Source: Synechococcus sp. 8F6
GTDB lineage: Bacteria > Cyanobacteriota > Cyanobacteriia > PCC-6307 > Cyanobiaceae
Direction of reading: 5' to 3'
Assembly: GCF_002252665.1 (NCBI RefSeq)
Contig: NZ_NQKZ01000013.1
Coordinates: forward strand, 1 to 56,336
DNA length: 56,336 nt
Below are positions 8,077 to 16,031 of the stretch, in pieces. Both the position numbers and the translations under genes were made by a program. Under the pieces are notes generated by a model. The model made no database searches. It was not told the DNA's origin and saw nothing but the letters and a program-made list of their open reading frames with translations. Position 1 is the stretch's first letter. The number at the start of each line of letters is the position of its first letter.

Positions 8077-9005
8077 CAGCTGGCGCGGCTGAGCAGCCCG
8101 ATCACAGCTGTCGTCACCAACCACCCCACCAGGGTGAGCTTGATGCCCCGATCCCCCAGCAGGATCTCTTCGGGTTTTTCGCTGCTGCGCTCCGGCGCCC
8201 ACTCCCGCCGACGCTCCGCTTCCTCGGGGTCGCTCAGCAGTTGATAACGAAAAATCCCCACCAGCACAAACGGCACCGTCAGCAGCATCCAGCTGGTGGG
8301 TGCTCCCCGCAACGCTGGGCCTGCTGCCCAGAGGGCGTAGCTGATGAACGCACTGGTGGCGACGGTGCTCTCCAGCCGCAGCAACAGCGGCAGCGAATAA
8401 CGCTCCAGCACTTTGCGGGTGATCACGCCCCGATCCTGCGCCACCCGCAACTCGGCCTTGCGCTTCTCGATCGCCAGAAACAGGGCCAGCAGCCCCACCG
8501 TGAGCAGGAACCAGGGCGAGGGCGGCAACATCGCTGCCACCGCACCGGCAATCGCCCGCAGCAGAAAACCCGAGGCGATGCAAAACAGATCCAGCAGCGG
8601 CATCCGCTTGAGCTGCAGGCAATAGCCCACCTGGATCAGCCCGTAGAGCAGCACCACACCCGCCAGGGGTGGCGCTACCCAGGCAGCAAAGCTCAGGCTC
8701 ACGACCGCCAACACCGCAGCTGTGGTGAGTGCAGTAGGCACGCTCACCAGCCCTGCTGCGATCGGCCGATTGCGCTTGCTCGGATGGGCCCGATCCGCCG
8801 CCACATCCAGGCAGTCGTTCAGCAGATAGATCGCGCTGGAAATCAGGCAGAACGCCACCAGCGCCCCTGCGGCCGGCAGCCACACGTCTGCTTCAAAGCG
8901 GAAGGCGAACAGCGGCGCCGCGAACACCAGCAGGTTCTTGGTCCACTGCCGAGGGCGGCAGGCCTCCACCAGGGGCGGCAGGGCGCCAGGGGAGCCAGCA
9001 ACCAT
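8076..9005 (-). CDS. UbiA-family polyprenyl-phosphate 5-phosphoribosyltransferase
   Basis: A 309-residue integral membrane prenyltransferase. The first Asp-rich motif NDCLDVAADRAHPSKRNR (63-80) and PIAAG, together with RPRQWTKNLLVF near the N-terminus and SGFLLRAIAG...WFLL, match the Rv3806c group, which transfers 5-phosphoribose from PRPP to decaprenyl phosphate. The C-terminal KPEEILLGDRG segment also fits that group. This is the committed step of decaprenyl-phosphoryl-arabinose synthesis. It is the first gene of the minus-strand operon, with a purine-rich ribosome binding site (GGGGAGGG, 9013-9020) before the ATG at 9005. The alternative, quinone or chlorophyll prenylation by UbiA/ChlG, is disfavoured by the HPSKR and RPIAAG context and by the neighbouring dprE1/dprE2. 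Confidence 0.92.
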   Translation of the reverse strand: MVAGSPGALPPLVEACRPRQWTKNLLVFAAPLFAFRFEADVWLPAAGALVAFCLISSAIYLLNDCLDVAADRAHPSKRNRPIAAGLVSVPTALTTAAVLAVVSLSFAAWVAPPLAGVVLLYGLIQVGYCLQLKRMPLLDLFCIASGFLLRAIAGAVAAMLPPSPWFLLTVGLLALFLAIEKRKAELRVAQDRGVITRKVLERYSLPLLLRLESTVATSAFISYALWAAGPALRGAPTSWMLLTVPFVLVGIFRYQLLSDPEEAERRREWAPERSSEKPEEILLGDRGIKLTLVGWLVTTAVIGLLSRAS

Positions 9006-9189
9006 CGATCAGCCCTCCCCGGCCTGCGTGGGCCAGACCTTATAACGCTGGGTCAAAGATTTCTCTCTTTGTCTGGGTAGATGAAGGGACCCGGACTTGC
9101 GGCTGACATGTGTAGGTACGGCCCGCGCTGGGTTGGAGAGCTATGGTTCTGGAGCAGAGCCCTACAGAACCCGCGGTGGGGTAAGGGCC

Positions 9190-9819
9190 TCAGCCCCCAC
9201 CCGCCAGCTGCTGCCGCAGGGCCGCCAGCGCCTTCTTCTGGGCCCGTTGCACCGACATGCAGCTGATTTCCAGCCGCTCGGCTGCAGCCCGCAGCGACAG
9301 GCCCTCCAGGACGGTGAGCCGGAGAGCAGTGGCCTGGGCTGCCGGCAGCTGATCGACCAGCTGCTCCAGCGCCAGGCCATTTATGGCCTCGCTGATAGCC
9401 GGCTCGGCTTCTGGAGAGGCCAGCAGATCGAGCAGGCAGGGCTCTCCATCGGCCTGGGCATCAAGGCTGCTGTGGCCCAGCGGGCACTGGCCCTGCTCAT
9501 GCAGCCGGCGCGGCACGCGCACCAGCCGCACCCGATCGCGCAGGTGATGCTGCAGGGCCCCGGTGATGCAGCGGCGCAGATAGGGAGCCGCCGGCTCGCC
9601 TTCTCTGCAGCGGGGAGCGGAGCGAACCAGGGCCTCCCGGGCCACCTGGATCAGATCCTCCCGCTCCACCAGCGGGAACAGGCGCCGGGCTGCTGCAAAG
9701 GCGATGGCATCAGCCAGGGGCAGGTGCTTCAGCACCAGAGCATTGCGGGCCTTGAGAGCAGAGCGGCTGAGGGCTTGAGCCGGCTTCTGGCGGCGGGAGG
9801 GGGAAAGCGGGGAAGCCAT
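9190..9819 (-). CDS. Small sigma-70 family RNA polymerase sigma factor
   Basis: A 209-residue protein with a region-2-like segment (REDLIQVAREALVRSAP, then YLRRCITGALQHHLRDRVRLVRVPRR) and a C-terminal region-4 helix-turn-helix (LSLRAAAERLEISCMSVQRAQKKAL). Region 1 is lacking and there is little between regions 2 and 4, so it is a minimal alternative sigma factor of the group-3-like kind seen in cyanobacteria. The start is the ATG at 9819; upstream codons in frame run into relic sequence. It stands alone, downstream of decayed toxin-antitoxin genes. Its regulon cannot be read from the sequence. Confidence 0.88.
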   Translation of the reverse strand: MASPLSPSRRQKPAQALSRSALKARNALVLKHLPLADAIAFAAARRLFPLVEREDLIQVAREALVRSAPRCREGEPAAPYLRRCITGALQHHLRDRVRLVRVPRRLHEQGQCPLGHSSLDAQADGEPCLLDLLASPEAEPAISEAINGLALEQLVDQLPAAQATALRLTVLEGLSLRAAAERLEISCMSVQRAQKKALAALRQQLAGGG

Positions 9820-9931
9820 CTGGGGGACGGCGGAGAACCCCACCCCCACCGGCCGGCCGCAGCGCGGCGACAAGGACGCCCGACACAGGAGGGCGCATGG
9901 CCCGATCCTTGACGCGGCGTGAGGACTGGCC

Positions 9932-10018
9932 GTGATCACCTACCGCGACCAGTGCATCCGATTGATTTCCGTTCGGCGGTCCAGACCAGAAGAGGTGGAG
10001 CTCTATGAACAGTTCTGA
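9932..10018 (+). pseudogene. BrnT-type toxin fragment (C-terminus only)
   Basis: The frame reads VITYRDQCIRLISVRRSRPEE and ends VELYEQF-stop. This resembles the last strand and helix of BrnT ribonuclease toxins (typically IRIISxRRAxxEEVELY). The N-terminal two-thirds is missing. It overlaps the start of the BrnA-like fragment by 14 bases, the arrangement of an intact brnTA operon, so this is a decayed pair rather than chance similarity. Confidence 0.6.
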
Positions 10019-10115
10019 TTTCGATCAACGTTTCGATGCCGGCGAGTCCGTGCTCGAGGCACTTGACCTCGGCGGTGCGCGTCGCCGTCGGCTGGAGCAG
10101 CGGACGTCTGCTTGA
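10005..10115 (+). pseudogene. BrnA/CopG-type antitoxin fragment (N-terminus only)
   Basis: A 36-codon frame beginning MNSSDFDQRFDAGESVLEAL and ending in a stop at 10113-10115. The opening matches the N-terminal leader common to BrnA-type antitoxins (DFDQRFDAGEDV). The DNA-binding ribbon-helix-helix part that should follow is absent. It directly overlaps the toxin fragment and is read in the same direction. Non-functional as it stands. Confidence 0.65.
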
Positions 10116-10325
10116 GCGCAGTGCTGTGACTTCTATCCAGAAGGATGAGGCCGCACCGAAACGGGATCTTGCAGCCTCAGCGCTTCAGGCCTGGCCATCG
10201 CGTAAAACACCCTCGCTCATGGCCTCGTACACCAAGGAGCCAGGCTCCTTGGCTCGGCGGGCCACTGCGCTGCTGGAGTGGAGCACCCGATGGACCGATA
10301 GATCCGGCTGGGCTACGGAACCCTT

Positions 10326-10412
10326 GCGCTGGCGATCGGCGTACCGGAGAGCCGTATCAACGCAATCGTCAAAGGGCGGCGGGCGATCACTGCCGACACC
10401 GATCTCGGCTGA
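10326..10412 (+). pseudogene. HigA-type antitoxin fragment
   Basis: The frame reads ALAIGVPESRINAIVKGRRA, then ITADTDLG and a stop. This is the recognition part of the HigA/XRE helix-turn-helix (usual form LAxAIGVPxSRINxIVKGxRxITADTALRL). Upstream in the same frame an in-frame TAG interrupts the first helix, and the C-terminal half is missing. No higB toxin is visible. It is a relic in the same decayed block as the BrnTA fragments. Confidence 0.6.
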
Positions 10413-10423
10413 GCATTCAGCGC

Positions 10424-10447
10424 AAAAAAGGGGGCCTTGCGGCCCCC
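10424..10447 (-). terminator. Rho-independent terminator for the DUF4278 gene
   Basis: A GC-rich hairpin (GGGGGCC / GGCCCCC with a four-base TTGC loop) lies at 10430-10447. Read on the minus strand it is followed by six T residues (10424-10429). It is placed 33 bases beyond the stop of the minus-strand gene at 10480-10662. Confidence 0.7.
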
Positions 10448-10479
10448 TGTGATTCCTGATCGGCTGAAAGCTCAGCCGA

Positions 10480-10662
10480 TCAGTGGTGGGCGTAGTGGTG
10501 GCCGCGGTAGGTGAGTTGCTTGGTCACCTCGCCGGGCTTGGGCTCGTCGTGGTGGGCATCCACGTAGGGAACCCCCCGGTAGGACTTGGCCATCAGGTAT
10601 TGGGCGTCATCGAGACGCTGGGCCTTGAGGATCCGGTTGCGGATCAGTTCGAGCACGTTCAT
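10480..10662 (-). CDS. DUF4278 small cyanobacterial protein
   Basis: A 60-residue protein, MNVLELIRNRILKAQRLDDA at the N-terminus, then two YRG repeats: KSYRGVPY and QLTYRGHHY. The Y-R-G-x-x-Y repeat is the signature of DUF4278, a family restricted mainly to cyanobacteria and of unknown function. The start is set at the ATG at 10662 because the leader MNVLxLIRNR is the usual beginning of these proteins; upstream codons look non-coding. It is followed by a clear terminator. Confidence 0.8.
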   Translation of the reverse strand: MNVLELIRNRILKAQRLDDAQYLMAKSYRGVPYVDAHHDEPKPGEVTKQLTYRGHHYAHH

Positions 10663-10818
10663 CACGCTCTCCACAGTGTCCGCGTCCCCGTTGCCTGGCG
10701 CGGAACGATCTGCATCCACCGCTGGGTGGATCAACGTATCTCTATTTAAGCGCTTGGTAGCGGTTGATACCACATGATCCACCGGATTGCTTCCGTTTCG
10801 TTGCAAAGGGGGTGCGGT

Positions 10819-12156
10819 TCAGCTCCTGGGCTCAGCCCGCACCAGCAAGCCATCTCGCGGGCTGGGGCTGGGGATCAGTTGCAGGCTGAGGTCCTGTTCC
10901 GGCTCCAGCTGCAGGGTCAGTTGCCGCAGCAGGCCCACTGCCATCAGGCGGATTTCCAGTTCGGCCAGGGCCTTGCCCAGGCACACCCGCTCGCCGCCGC
11001 CGAAGGGCAGCAGGGTGAGCCCGCTATCACCATTGAGATGGCGTTCCGGGCGGAACTGCTCCAGATCGTCGCCGCCGGCACCACCATCAAATCCGCCGTC
11101 GGCAGCGCTGCTGAAGCGGTTGGAGGCGGCCAGAGCCACCTGCACCACTTGGCCCGCCGGTACCAGCACGCCATCGAGAACCAAGTCGCGGGTGGTGCGG
11201 CGGAAGAAGCCGCCCACCGGCGGGTTAAGCCGCATCACCTCCTGCACCACGGCCGAAAGCCGTGGTGTGGCCTCCTGCTCAGCCAACGGCCAGCTCAGGC
11301 CATCGAGCTCGGCGTGTAGCCAGGGGAGTACCTCCGGGTGTTGCAGCAGCGCCGCCATCAGGCAGCTCAAGGAGGAGGCGGTGGTTTCGTAGCCGGCGAA
11401 GAGCAGCAGCAGCAACTGCTCCACCAGGTCGTCGTCGGTGAGCGGCAGGCCTGCTTCATCGAGGCCGCCACTGAGCAGATCCAGGCCACCGGCCAGGGGT
11501 TCTCCCTCCGCCACTTGCTGGCGGGCCCGCTCCAGCACCCCGGCCAGGCGTGCCAACAAGCGGCTGCGGGCCTGCAGCGCTCGGGAAAAGGGGCTGCCGG
11601 GCAGCGCAATCGGAATCGAAAACAGGGCGCGGGTCCAGATTTCAAAGTCGGCAAACAAGGCGTCGCGGTCGTCGCCCTCCAGCCCCAGCACCACCGTGGC
11701 GATCACCGTGAAGGCAAAGCGGCGCATGCGCGCCACCAGCGGCACCGGTGTGTTGGCGGCCTTGAGCTCCGCGGCCAGCTCCTCCACCAGCGTCACGATC
11801 GTGGGGGTGTACCGCCGCAGCGCCGCCGCCGAAAACAACTGCCCCACCACCCGCCGTCGGGCGCGGTGGTCGGCGCCATTGCGGTTCGCCAGCGAACGGC
11901 TGCCCAGCAGCTGGCGCACACTCTCGGGCCACCAGCCCTCGGTGGCGTCGGGCTGGGCCAGCAGATCGGTGATTGCCCGGCCGCCGCGGATGAACACCAG
12001 CGGCTGGCCCAGCAGCCGCGTTTCATACACGTTGCCAAACTGCTCAAAGCGCTGCTGGGCGAAGTCTGCGTCGCGGAAAAACGCCAGGGCCTCCAGCGCG
12101 CCCGTGCTGGCGCCGGTGCTGGGCAGGGGCCGGGGTGATGCAGGCAGGTCAACCAT
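10819..12156 (-). CDS. Cytochrome P450
   Basis: A 445-residue P450 with all key elements: the I-helix oxygen-binding motif AGYETT (254-259), the K-helix ExxR (EVMR, 306-309) and the heme loop FGGGERVCLG (385-394) with Cys392 as heme thiolate. The overall pattern resembles bacterial CYP120-type retinoid or lipid hydroxylases, but the substrate is not evident. The start is the ATG at 12156, eight bases inside the end of the upstream small gene, so the two are probably translationally coupled. No redox partner gene is adjacent. The nearest biosynthetic clue is the Nif11-domain gene two genes upstream on the same strand. Confidence 0.95.
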   Translation of the reverse strand: MVDLPASPRPLPSTGASTGALEALAFFRDADFAQQRFEQFGNVYETRLLGQPLVFIRGGRAITDLLAQPDATEGWWPESVRQLLGSRSLANRNGADHRARRRVVGQLFSAAALRRYTPTIVTLVEELAAELKAANTPVPLVARMRRFAFTVIATVVLGLEGDDRDALFADFEIWTRALFSIPIALPGSPFSRALQARSRLLARLAGVLERARQQVAEGEPLAGGLDLLSGGLDEAGLPLTDDDLVEQLLLLLFAGYETTASSLSCLMAALLQHPEVLPWLHAELDGLSWPLAEQEATPRLSAVVQEVMRLNPPVGGFFRRTTRDLVLDGVLVPAGQVVQVALAASNRFSSAADGGFDGGAGGDDLEQFRPERHLNGDSGLTLLPFGGGERVCLGKALAELEIRLMAVGLLRQLTLQLEPEQDLSLQLIPSPSPRDGLLVRAEPRS

Positions 12157-12349
12157 CGTGTTCCACCTTGGAGGCTCCACCAGGCTCGTCGGCCACAGCC
12201 TCAATCCGGTAGTACTCCCGATCGTCGGAGCAGCACAGATCGGCGTAGTACCGCTCCAGCACTGCGTGGGCTGCGCCGTAGCTCGTGAACAGCTCACCAG
12301 CGATGCCGTCGCGGATGCCGTCGTCGCGGAGGATCTGGTAGCGGCTCAT
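12149..12349 (-). CDS. Conserved small hypothetical protein
   Basis: A 66-residue acidic protein starting MSRYQILRDDGIRDGIAGEL with a DDREYYRIE segment near the end. I recall similar short proteins in picocyanobacteria but know of no function. It overlaps the P450 start by eight bases, which implies co-expression. The ATG at 12349 is chosen over one four codons upstream because MSRYxIxRDDG looks like the family start. Confidence 0.7.
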   Translation of the reverse strand: MSRYQILRDDGIRDGIAGELFTSYGAAHAVLERYYADLCCSDDREYYRIEAVADEPGGASKVEHDG

Positions 12350-12378
12350 GGTGTGGTGCACAGGCGACAGCCCGGGAT

Positions 12379-12624
12379 TCAGTAATACCGGCCGGGATAC
12401 TCGCCCGGATGCTCGATCCGACGCACCCGCACGCCCGAGGCGGACTGGCCGGAGAAGCGCAGGATGTCGCTTCCAGACACCGAAAAGCCGAGCTCCTGGG
12501 CCAGCAGCGCCACTTCATCGGCCGTGATCGCGTCTCCCACCTGCCGCTTCAGGGCCGGATCACGCTGCACGCGGGCCAGGAAGTGTTTGAGCTGCTCGAG
12601 CGTCACCACTAACCCCTGAGACAT
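12379..12624 (-). CDS. Nif11-like leader-domain protein
   Basis: An 81-residue protein. Residues about 8-50 (LEQLKHFLARVQRDPALKRQ followed by DEVALLAQELGFSVSGSDIL) match the Nif11 domain. This domain serves as the leader of many cyanobacterial ribosomal peptide precursors and also occurs in stand-alone proteins. The short tail ends HPGEYPGRYY. It has no cysteine, so it would not be a lanthionine precursor. It lies on the same strand upstream of a P450. A precursor role is possible but unproven; no typical modifying enzyme of the LanM or YcaO kind is present in the window. Confidence 0.78.
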   Translation of the reverse strand: MSQGLVVTLEQLKHFLARVQRDPALKRQVGDAITADEVALLAQELGFSVSGSDILRFSGQSASGVRVRRIEHPGEYPGRYY

Positions 12625-12682
12625 CCACCATAGTGCAGCCTTGGTGAGGACATTAGGCACACAGAGTCGCTACGCTGGTGAA

Positions 12683-12976
12683 ATGAAGCCCTTCGCGTGG
12701 AGTCCTGAGAAAAATGCTCAGCTGATGGTGGAGCGGCAACTCTGCTTCGAAGCTGTCGTCATCGCCATCGAGGGGGGAGATCTGCTGGATGTGCTGGAGC
12801 ATCCCAACCCGCAGCGCTACCCAGGCCAACGGATCCTCATCGTGCGCCTTGAGGGATACGTGCACTTGGTACCCATTGTGGAAACCGACGAGCATTTTTT
12901 TCTAAAAACGATCATTCCCAGCCGTAAGGCCCATCGGCAGTACACCTCTGAAAAAACCGACCAAACCGAACCATGA
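12683..12976 (+). CDS. BrnT-like toxin of a type II toxin-antitoxin pair
   Basis: A 97-residue protein with FAWSPEKNAQLMVERQLCFE, IEHPNP-like LEHPNPQRYPGQRI and FLKTIIPSRKAHRQY. These are features of the small BrnT-like or DUF4258-like RNase toxins that open with F-x-W-x-x-x-K-N and end with I-I-P-S-R-K. The following gene overlaps by four bases (ATGA) and encodes a ribbon-helix-helix antitoxin, which supports a complete toxin-antitoxin operon. The start is the ATG at 12683. Confidence 0.82.
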   Translation: MKPFAWSPEKNAQLMVERQLCFEAVVIAIEGGDLLDVLEHPNPQRYPGQRILIVRLEGYVHLVPIVETDEHFFLKTIIPSRKAHRQYTSEKTDQTEP

Positions 12977-13248
12977 AGACGATTCCCGCCACTCCTCGCC
13001 TGGATGCAGAGGAACACCAGCTGCTCAACGATTTTGAAGCCGGTGCCCTGCGCAGCACATCCAGCCCAGAGCTGCTGCAAGAGCTCAGTCAGTCCGCCAA
13101 GGCAACAGGCCTGAAAGACCAGCGCATCAACATCCGCATCTCAAGCGGTGATCTGCAAGCTCTTCGTACGCGTGCACTGCAGGAGGGCATCCCGTACCAA
13201 ACCCTGATCAGCAGCGTGCTGCACAAATACGTCAGCGGAACGCTGTAA
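12973..13248 (+). CDS. CopG-like ribbon-helix-helix antitoxin
   Basis: A 91-residue protein. The C-terminal part (KDQRINIRISSGDLQALRTR, then GIPYQTLISSVLHKYVSGTL) is a typical ribbon-helix-helix DNA-binding domain of CopG-type antitoxins. The N-terminal part would wrap the toxin. Overlap of ATGA with the toxin gene indicates co-translation. Autoregulation of the upstream promoter by the complex is expected from the family but no operator could be defined. Confidence 0.85.
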   Translation: MKTIPATPRLDAEEHQLLNDFEAGALRSTSSPELLQELSQSAKATGLKDQRINIRISSGDLQALRTRALQEGIPYQTLISSVLHKYVSGTL

Positions 13249-13345
13249 ACCTGCCAAAACTGCCGATCTTCTCGAAAACCCTGGTTGCTCCAGGTTCAGA
13301 CGCGCCGCTCCCTGCAGACTGCGGCAGCTGGCCTGTCTGATCTGG

Positions 13346-14809
13346 ATGAATCCCAATGCTCTGCCGCCGATCGCCGGGCGAGAAGCCGAGATCCTGGCCC
13401 TGGTGCAGCAGAACCGGCCCGTGTTGTTGCCCGCCGGCAGACGCGATCTCGCGCAGATCCACTCGGCCTTCGCCTGTGCGCTGCACATGCACCAGCCCAC
13501 GATTCCAGCTGGGGCCAATGGGGAGCTGATCTCCCATCTGCAGTACATGCTCGAGCATCCCGGCGAGGGCGATAACCACAACGCCGAACCCTTCGCCCAG
13601 TGCTACCGGCGCCTCGCCGAGCTGATTCCCCAGCTGATCAGCGAGGGCTGCAACCCGCGGATCATGCTCGATTACTCCGGCAATTTGCTCTGGGGGTTCG
13701 AGCAGATGGGCCGCGCCGACATCCTCGAGGCGCTGCGCTTTCTGGCCTGCGATCCCACCATGCAACCCCACGTTGAGTGGCTCGGCACCTTCTGGAGTCA
13801 CGCCGTGGCTCCTTCCACGCCGATCCCCGATCTGAAGCTGCAGATCCTGGCCTGGCAACAGCATTTCGCCGCCCTGTTTGGTGAAGCGGCCCTGCAGCGG
13901 GTGAAGGGCTTCTCACCACCGGAGATGCACCTGCCCAACCACCCCGACACCCTCTATGAATTCGTCAAGGCCCTGCGGGAGTGCGGCTACCGCTGGCTGC
14001 TGGTGCAGGAACACAGCGTCGAAAACCTCGATGGCTCCGGCCTCAGCCACGCGCAGAAGTACATCCCCAATCAGCTGGTGGCGCGCAGCTCCAGCGGCGA
14101 CACGGTGAGCATCACCACCCTGATCAAAACCCAGGGCTCCGACACCAAGCTGGTGGGCCAGATGCAGCCCTGCTACGAGGCCCTGAGCCTCGGGCGCATG
14201 CCGCTGGGCGACACCACCATTCCCGCCCTCGTGTCCCAGATCGCTGATGGCGAAAACGGCGGCGTGATGATGAACGAATTCCCTCAGGCCTTTCTCCAGG
14301 CGCACCGCAAGCTGGCCGGTGACAGCGGCGGCGAAGGCGAGCGCACGGTGGCCCTCAACGGCACGGAATACCTTGAACTGCTGGACGCTGGCGGTGTGAC
14401 AGCTGAGGCTTACCCCCAGATCCAGGCGGTGCAGCAGCACAAGCTGTGGCAACACCTGGATGGGCCAGCCAGCCCGGAGTCCGTGCAGGCCGCCATCGCC
14501 GAGCTCCAGGCCGGCGATTCCAGCTTCTCGATGGCCGGTGCCTCCTGGACCAACAACCTCAGCTGGGTGGAGGGCTACGCCAACGTGCTGGAGCCAATGA
14601 ACCGCCTCAGCGCTGACTTTCACCAGCGTTTCGATGCCCTGGTGGCGGCCGATCCCGCCGTCACCCGCAGGGCGCCCTATCAAGAGGCCCTGCTGCAGCT
14701 GCTGCTGCTCCAAACCAGCTGCTTCCGCTACTGGGGCCAGGGCACCTGGACCGACTACGCCACGGAGATCCACCGCCGGGGTGAGGCCGCCCTCCATGGC
14801 CAGCGCTGA
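13346..14809 (+). CDS. Glycoside hydrolase family 57-like protein
   Basis: A 487-residue cytosolic protein with no signal peptide. CALHMHQPT near residue 44 matches the N-terminal HxHQP motif of GH57 enzymes. [13 protein letters not shown] and [10 protein letters not shown] (E303 onward) fit the family's (beta/alpha)7 barrel. GH57 members act on alpha-glucans such as glycogen (amylopullulanase, branching enzyme, 4-alpha-glucanotransferase). The specific activity cannot be assigned from motifs alone. It is the first gene of a plus-strand operon and overlaps the next gene by 14 bases. Confidence 0.82.
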   Translation: MNPNALPPIAGREAEILALVQQNRPVLLPAGRRDLAQIHSAFACALHMHQPTIPAGANGELISHLQYMLEHPGEGDNHNAEPFAQCYRRLAELIPQLISEGCNPRIMLDYSGNLLWGFEQMGRADILEALRFLACDPTMQPHVEWLGTFWSHAVAPSTPIPDLKLQILAWQQHFAALFGEAALQRVKGFSPPEMHLPNHPDTLYEFVKALRECGYRWLLVQEHSVENLDGSGLSHAQKYIPNQLVARSSSGDTVSITTLIKTQGSDTKLVGQMQPCYEALSLGRMPLGDTTIPALVSQIADGENGGVMMNEFPQAFLQAHRKLAGDSGGEGERTVALNGTEYLELLDAGGVTAEAYPQIQAVQQHKLWQHLDGPASPESVQAAIAELQAGDSSFSMAGASWTNNLSWVEGYANVLEPMNRLSADFHQRFDALVAADPAVTRRAPYQEALLQLLLLQTSCFRYWGQGTWTDYATEIHRRGEAALHGQR

Positions 14810-15368
14810 TCCACTGCCGCCCTGGCGGCCCCTGTTGCGGGGGGCGCGCGAGCGGGAGGGGCGCTCCCCCCAGGCCCGCTGGTTGCAGCTGGCCAGCGTG
14901 GCGACCGACGGCACGCCGCGGTTGCGCACCCTGGTGTTCCGCGGCTGGGCCGGCGCAACGGAGCTGGATCTGCTCACCGATGGCCGCAGCGCCAAGGCTG
15001 CTGAGCTGCACCATCAGCCAGCGGTTGAGCTGGGCTGGCTGCTGCCCAAGGCTCGCTGCCAGTTCCGCCTGCGCGGCGCGGTGCTGCACCTTCCGGCGGA
15101 GCTGGAGGCCCGCGAGCGGCAACGCCACTGGCAGGGCCTCACCCCGGGCGGCCGGGCGCTCTGGGGCTGGCCGGCCCCGGGCCAGCCGCTCGAAGCCGAG
15201 GCGTGCTTCCCTGCCGAACTCGGCGATGAGCTGCCGATCCCCACCAGCTTCCAGCTGCTGCGCATCGGCCTGGAGCAGGTGGAGCTGCTGGAGCTCACCA
15301 ACCACCCCCACCGCCGCCGCCGCTGGTGCCGCGAGGATGGCTGGGCGGAGCAGCGCCTCAATCCCTGA
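14796..15368 (+). CDS. Pyridoxamine 5'-phosphate oxidase family FMN-binding protein
   Basis: A 190-residue split-barrel protein. [27 protein letters not shown] followed by [27 protein letters not shown] is the typical FMN-binding core of the PNPOx-like Alr4036/Npun_F5749 group found in cyanobacteria. The C-terminal basic NHPHRRRRW segment resembles the usual tail of the family. These proteins are often annotated as PdxH but may bind FMN or other cofactors without making PLP. The start is the ATG at 14796, inside the end of the GH57 gene. Confidence 0.85.
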   Translation: MASADPLPPWRPLLRGAREREGRSPQARWLQLASVATDGTPRLRTLVFRGWAGATELDLLTDGRSAKAAELHHQPAVELGWLLPKARCQFRLRGAVLHLPAELEARERQRHWQGLTPGGRALWGWPAPGQPLEAEACFPAELGDELPIPTSFQLLRIGLEQVELLELTNHPHRRRRWCREDGWAEQRLNP

Positions 15369-15384
15369 CCCTTACCCCTCTGCG

Positions 15385-15564
15385 ATGCCCCACCACGCTG
15401 ACCGCCCCACCAAGATCTGCCCCGTGTGCCAGCGCCCCTTCCAGTGGCGCAAGAAGTGGAAGGACGTGTGGGACGAGGTGCGTTACTGCTCCGACCGCTG
15501 CCGTCGCCGCCGCAGCTCCCCTAGTGCCGAAGGGCAGGCTCCTGATGCGGCAGCACAATCATGA
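15385..15564 (+). CDS. DUF2256 zinc-ribbon-like small protein
   Basis: A 59-residue protein with [20 protein letters not shown] and [12 protein letters not shown], four cysteines in C-x2-C and C-x3-C pairs, the signature of DUF2256. The pattern suggests metal binding. DUF2256 genes are often found near Fe-S-type photolyases and SnoaL-like genes in proteobacteria, to my recollection. Here the photolyase is 18 kb away, but the SnoaL-like gene follows immediately with an ATGA overlap. Confidence 0.88.
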   Translation: MPHHADRPTKICPVCQRPFQWRKKWKDVWDEVRYCSDRCRRRRSSPSAEGQAPDAAAQS

Positions 15565-16031
15565 CCACCAGTCCTGTCCCTCCTGATATGTCCGCACCCC
15601 TGACCCCGCCCTTCAACCACGACAGCCTGCGCCAGCTGTTCACCAAGCCCTATGGCGTGGCCGCGCCCTCGGCTGAACAGTGGAGGCAGGTGTACGCCGA
15701 AACCGTGCACTTTGAAGACCCCACCCAGAGCAAAGACGGCGTGGATGCCTACATCGCCGCCCAGCAGGGCCTGGTGCAACGTTGCGATGACGTGTTTCTG
15801 GAGGCCGATGCGGTGGCCATTGATGGCGACACCGCCTTCGTGGAATGGCGCATGGGCCTGAAGATCAAGGGGATCGAATTCCTCTATCCCGGCACCAGTC
15901 GGCTGCGCTTCGGGGCTGATGGCCGCATCGTTGACCATCGCGACTACTTCGACTTCGTTGGCCCCACCTTTGCGCCGGTGCCGTTGGTGGGCGGCTTCGT
16001 GCGCTGGCTCTACAAGCGCTTCGTGGCCTGA
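15561..16031 (+). CDS. SnoaL-like / NTF2-fold protein
   Basis: A 156-residue protein with the NTF2-like cone fold pattern: [39 protein letters not shown] and [11 protein letters not shown]. SnoaL-like proteins in cyanobacteria and proteobacteria are mostly uncharacterised and may bind small hydrophobic molecules. It overlaps the DUF2256 stop by four bases and its own stop overlaps the next start (TGATG), so it sits firmly inside the operon. Confidence 0.85.
   Translation: MTTSPVPPDMSAPLTPPFNHDSLRQLFTKPYGVAAPSAEQWRQVYAETVHFEDPTQSKDGVDAYIAAQQGLVQRCDDVFLEADAVAIDGDTAFVEWRMGLKIKGIEFLYPGTSRLRFGADGRIVDHRDYFDFVGPTFAPVPLVGGFVRWLYKRFVA

Noticed and set aside
8077-8883. Possible extra N-terminal domain on the HAD-flippase protein
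   Set aside because: The stretch overlaps the UbiA gene in another frame and is Gly/Ala/Arg-rich without any motif. The TGATG junction gives a clear start.
8076-9005. Assignment as ChlG or MenA/UbiA quinone prenyltransferase
   Set aside because: The DRAHPSKRNRPIAAG motif and the DprE1/DprE2 neighbourhood fit the polyprenyl-phosphate phosphoribosyltransferase group better.
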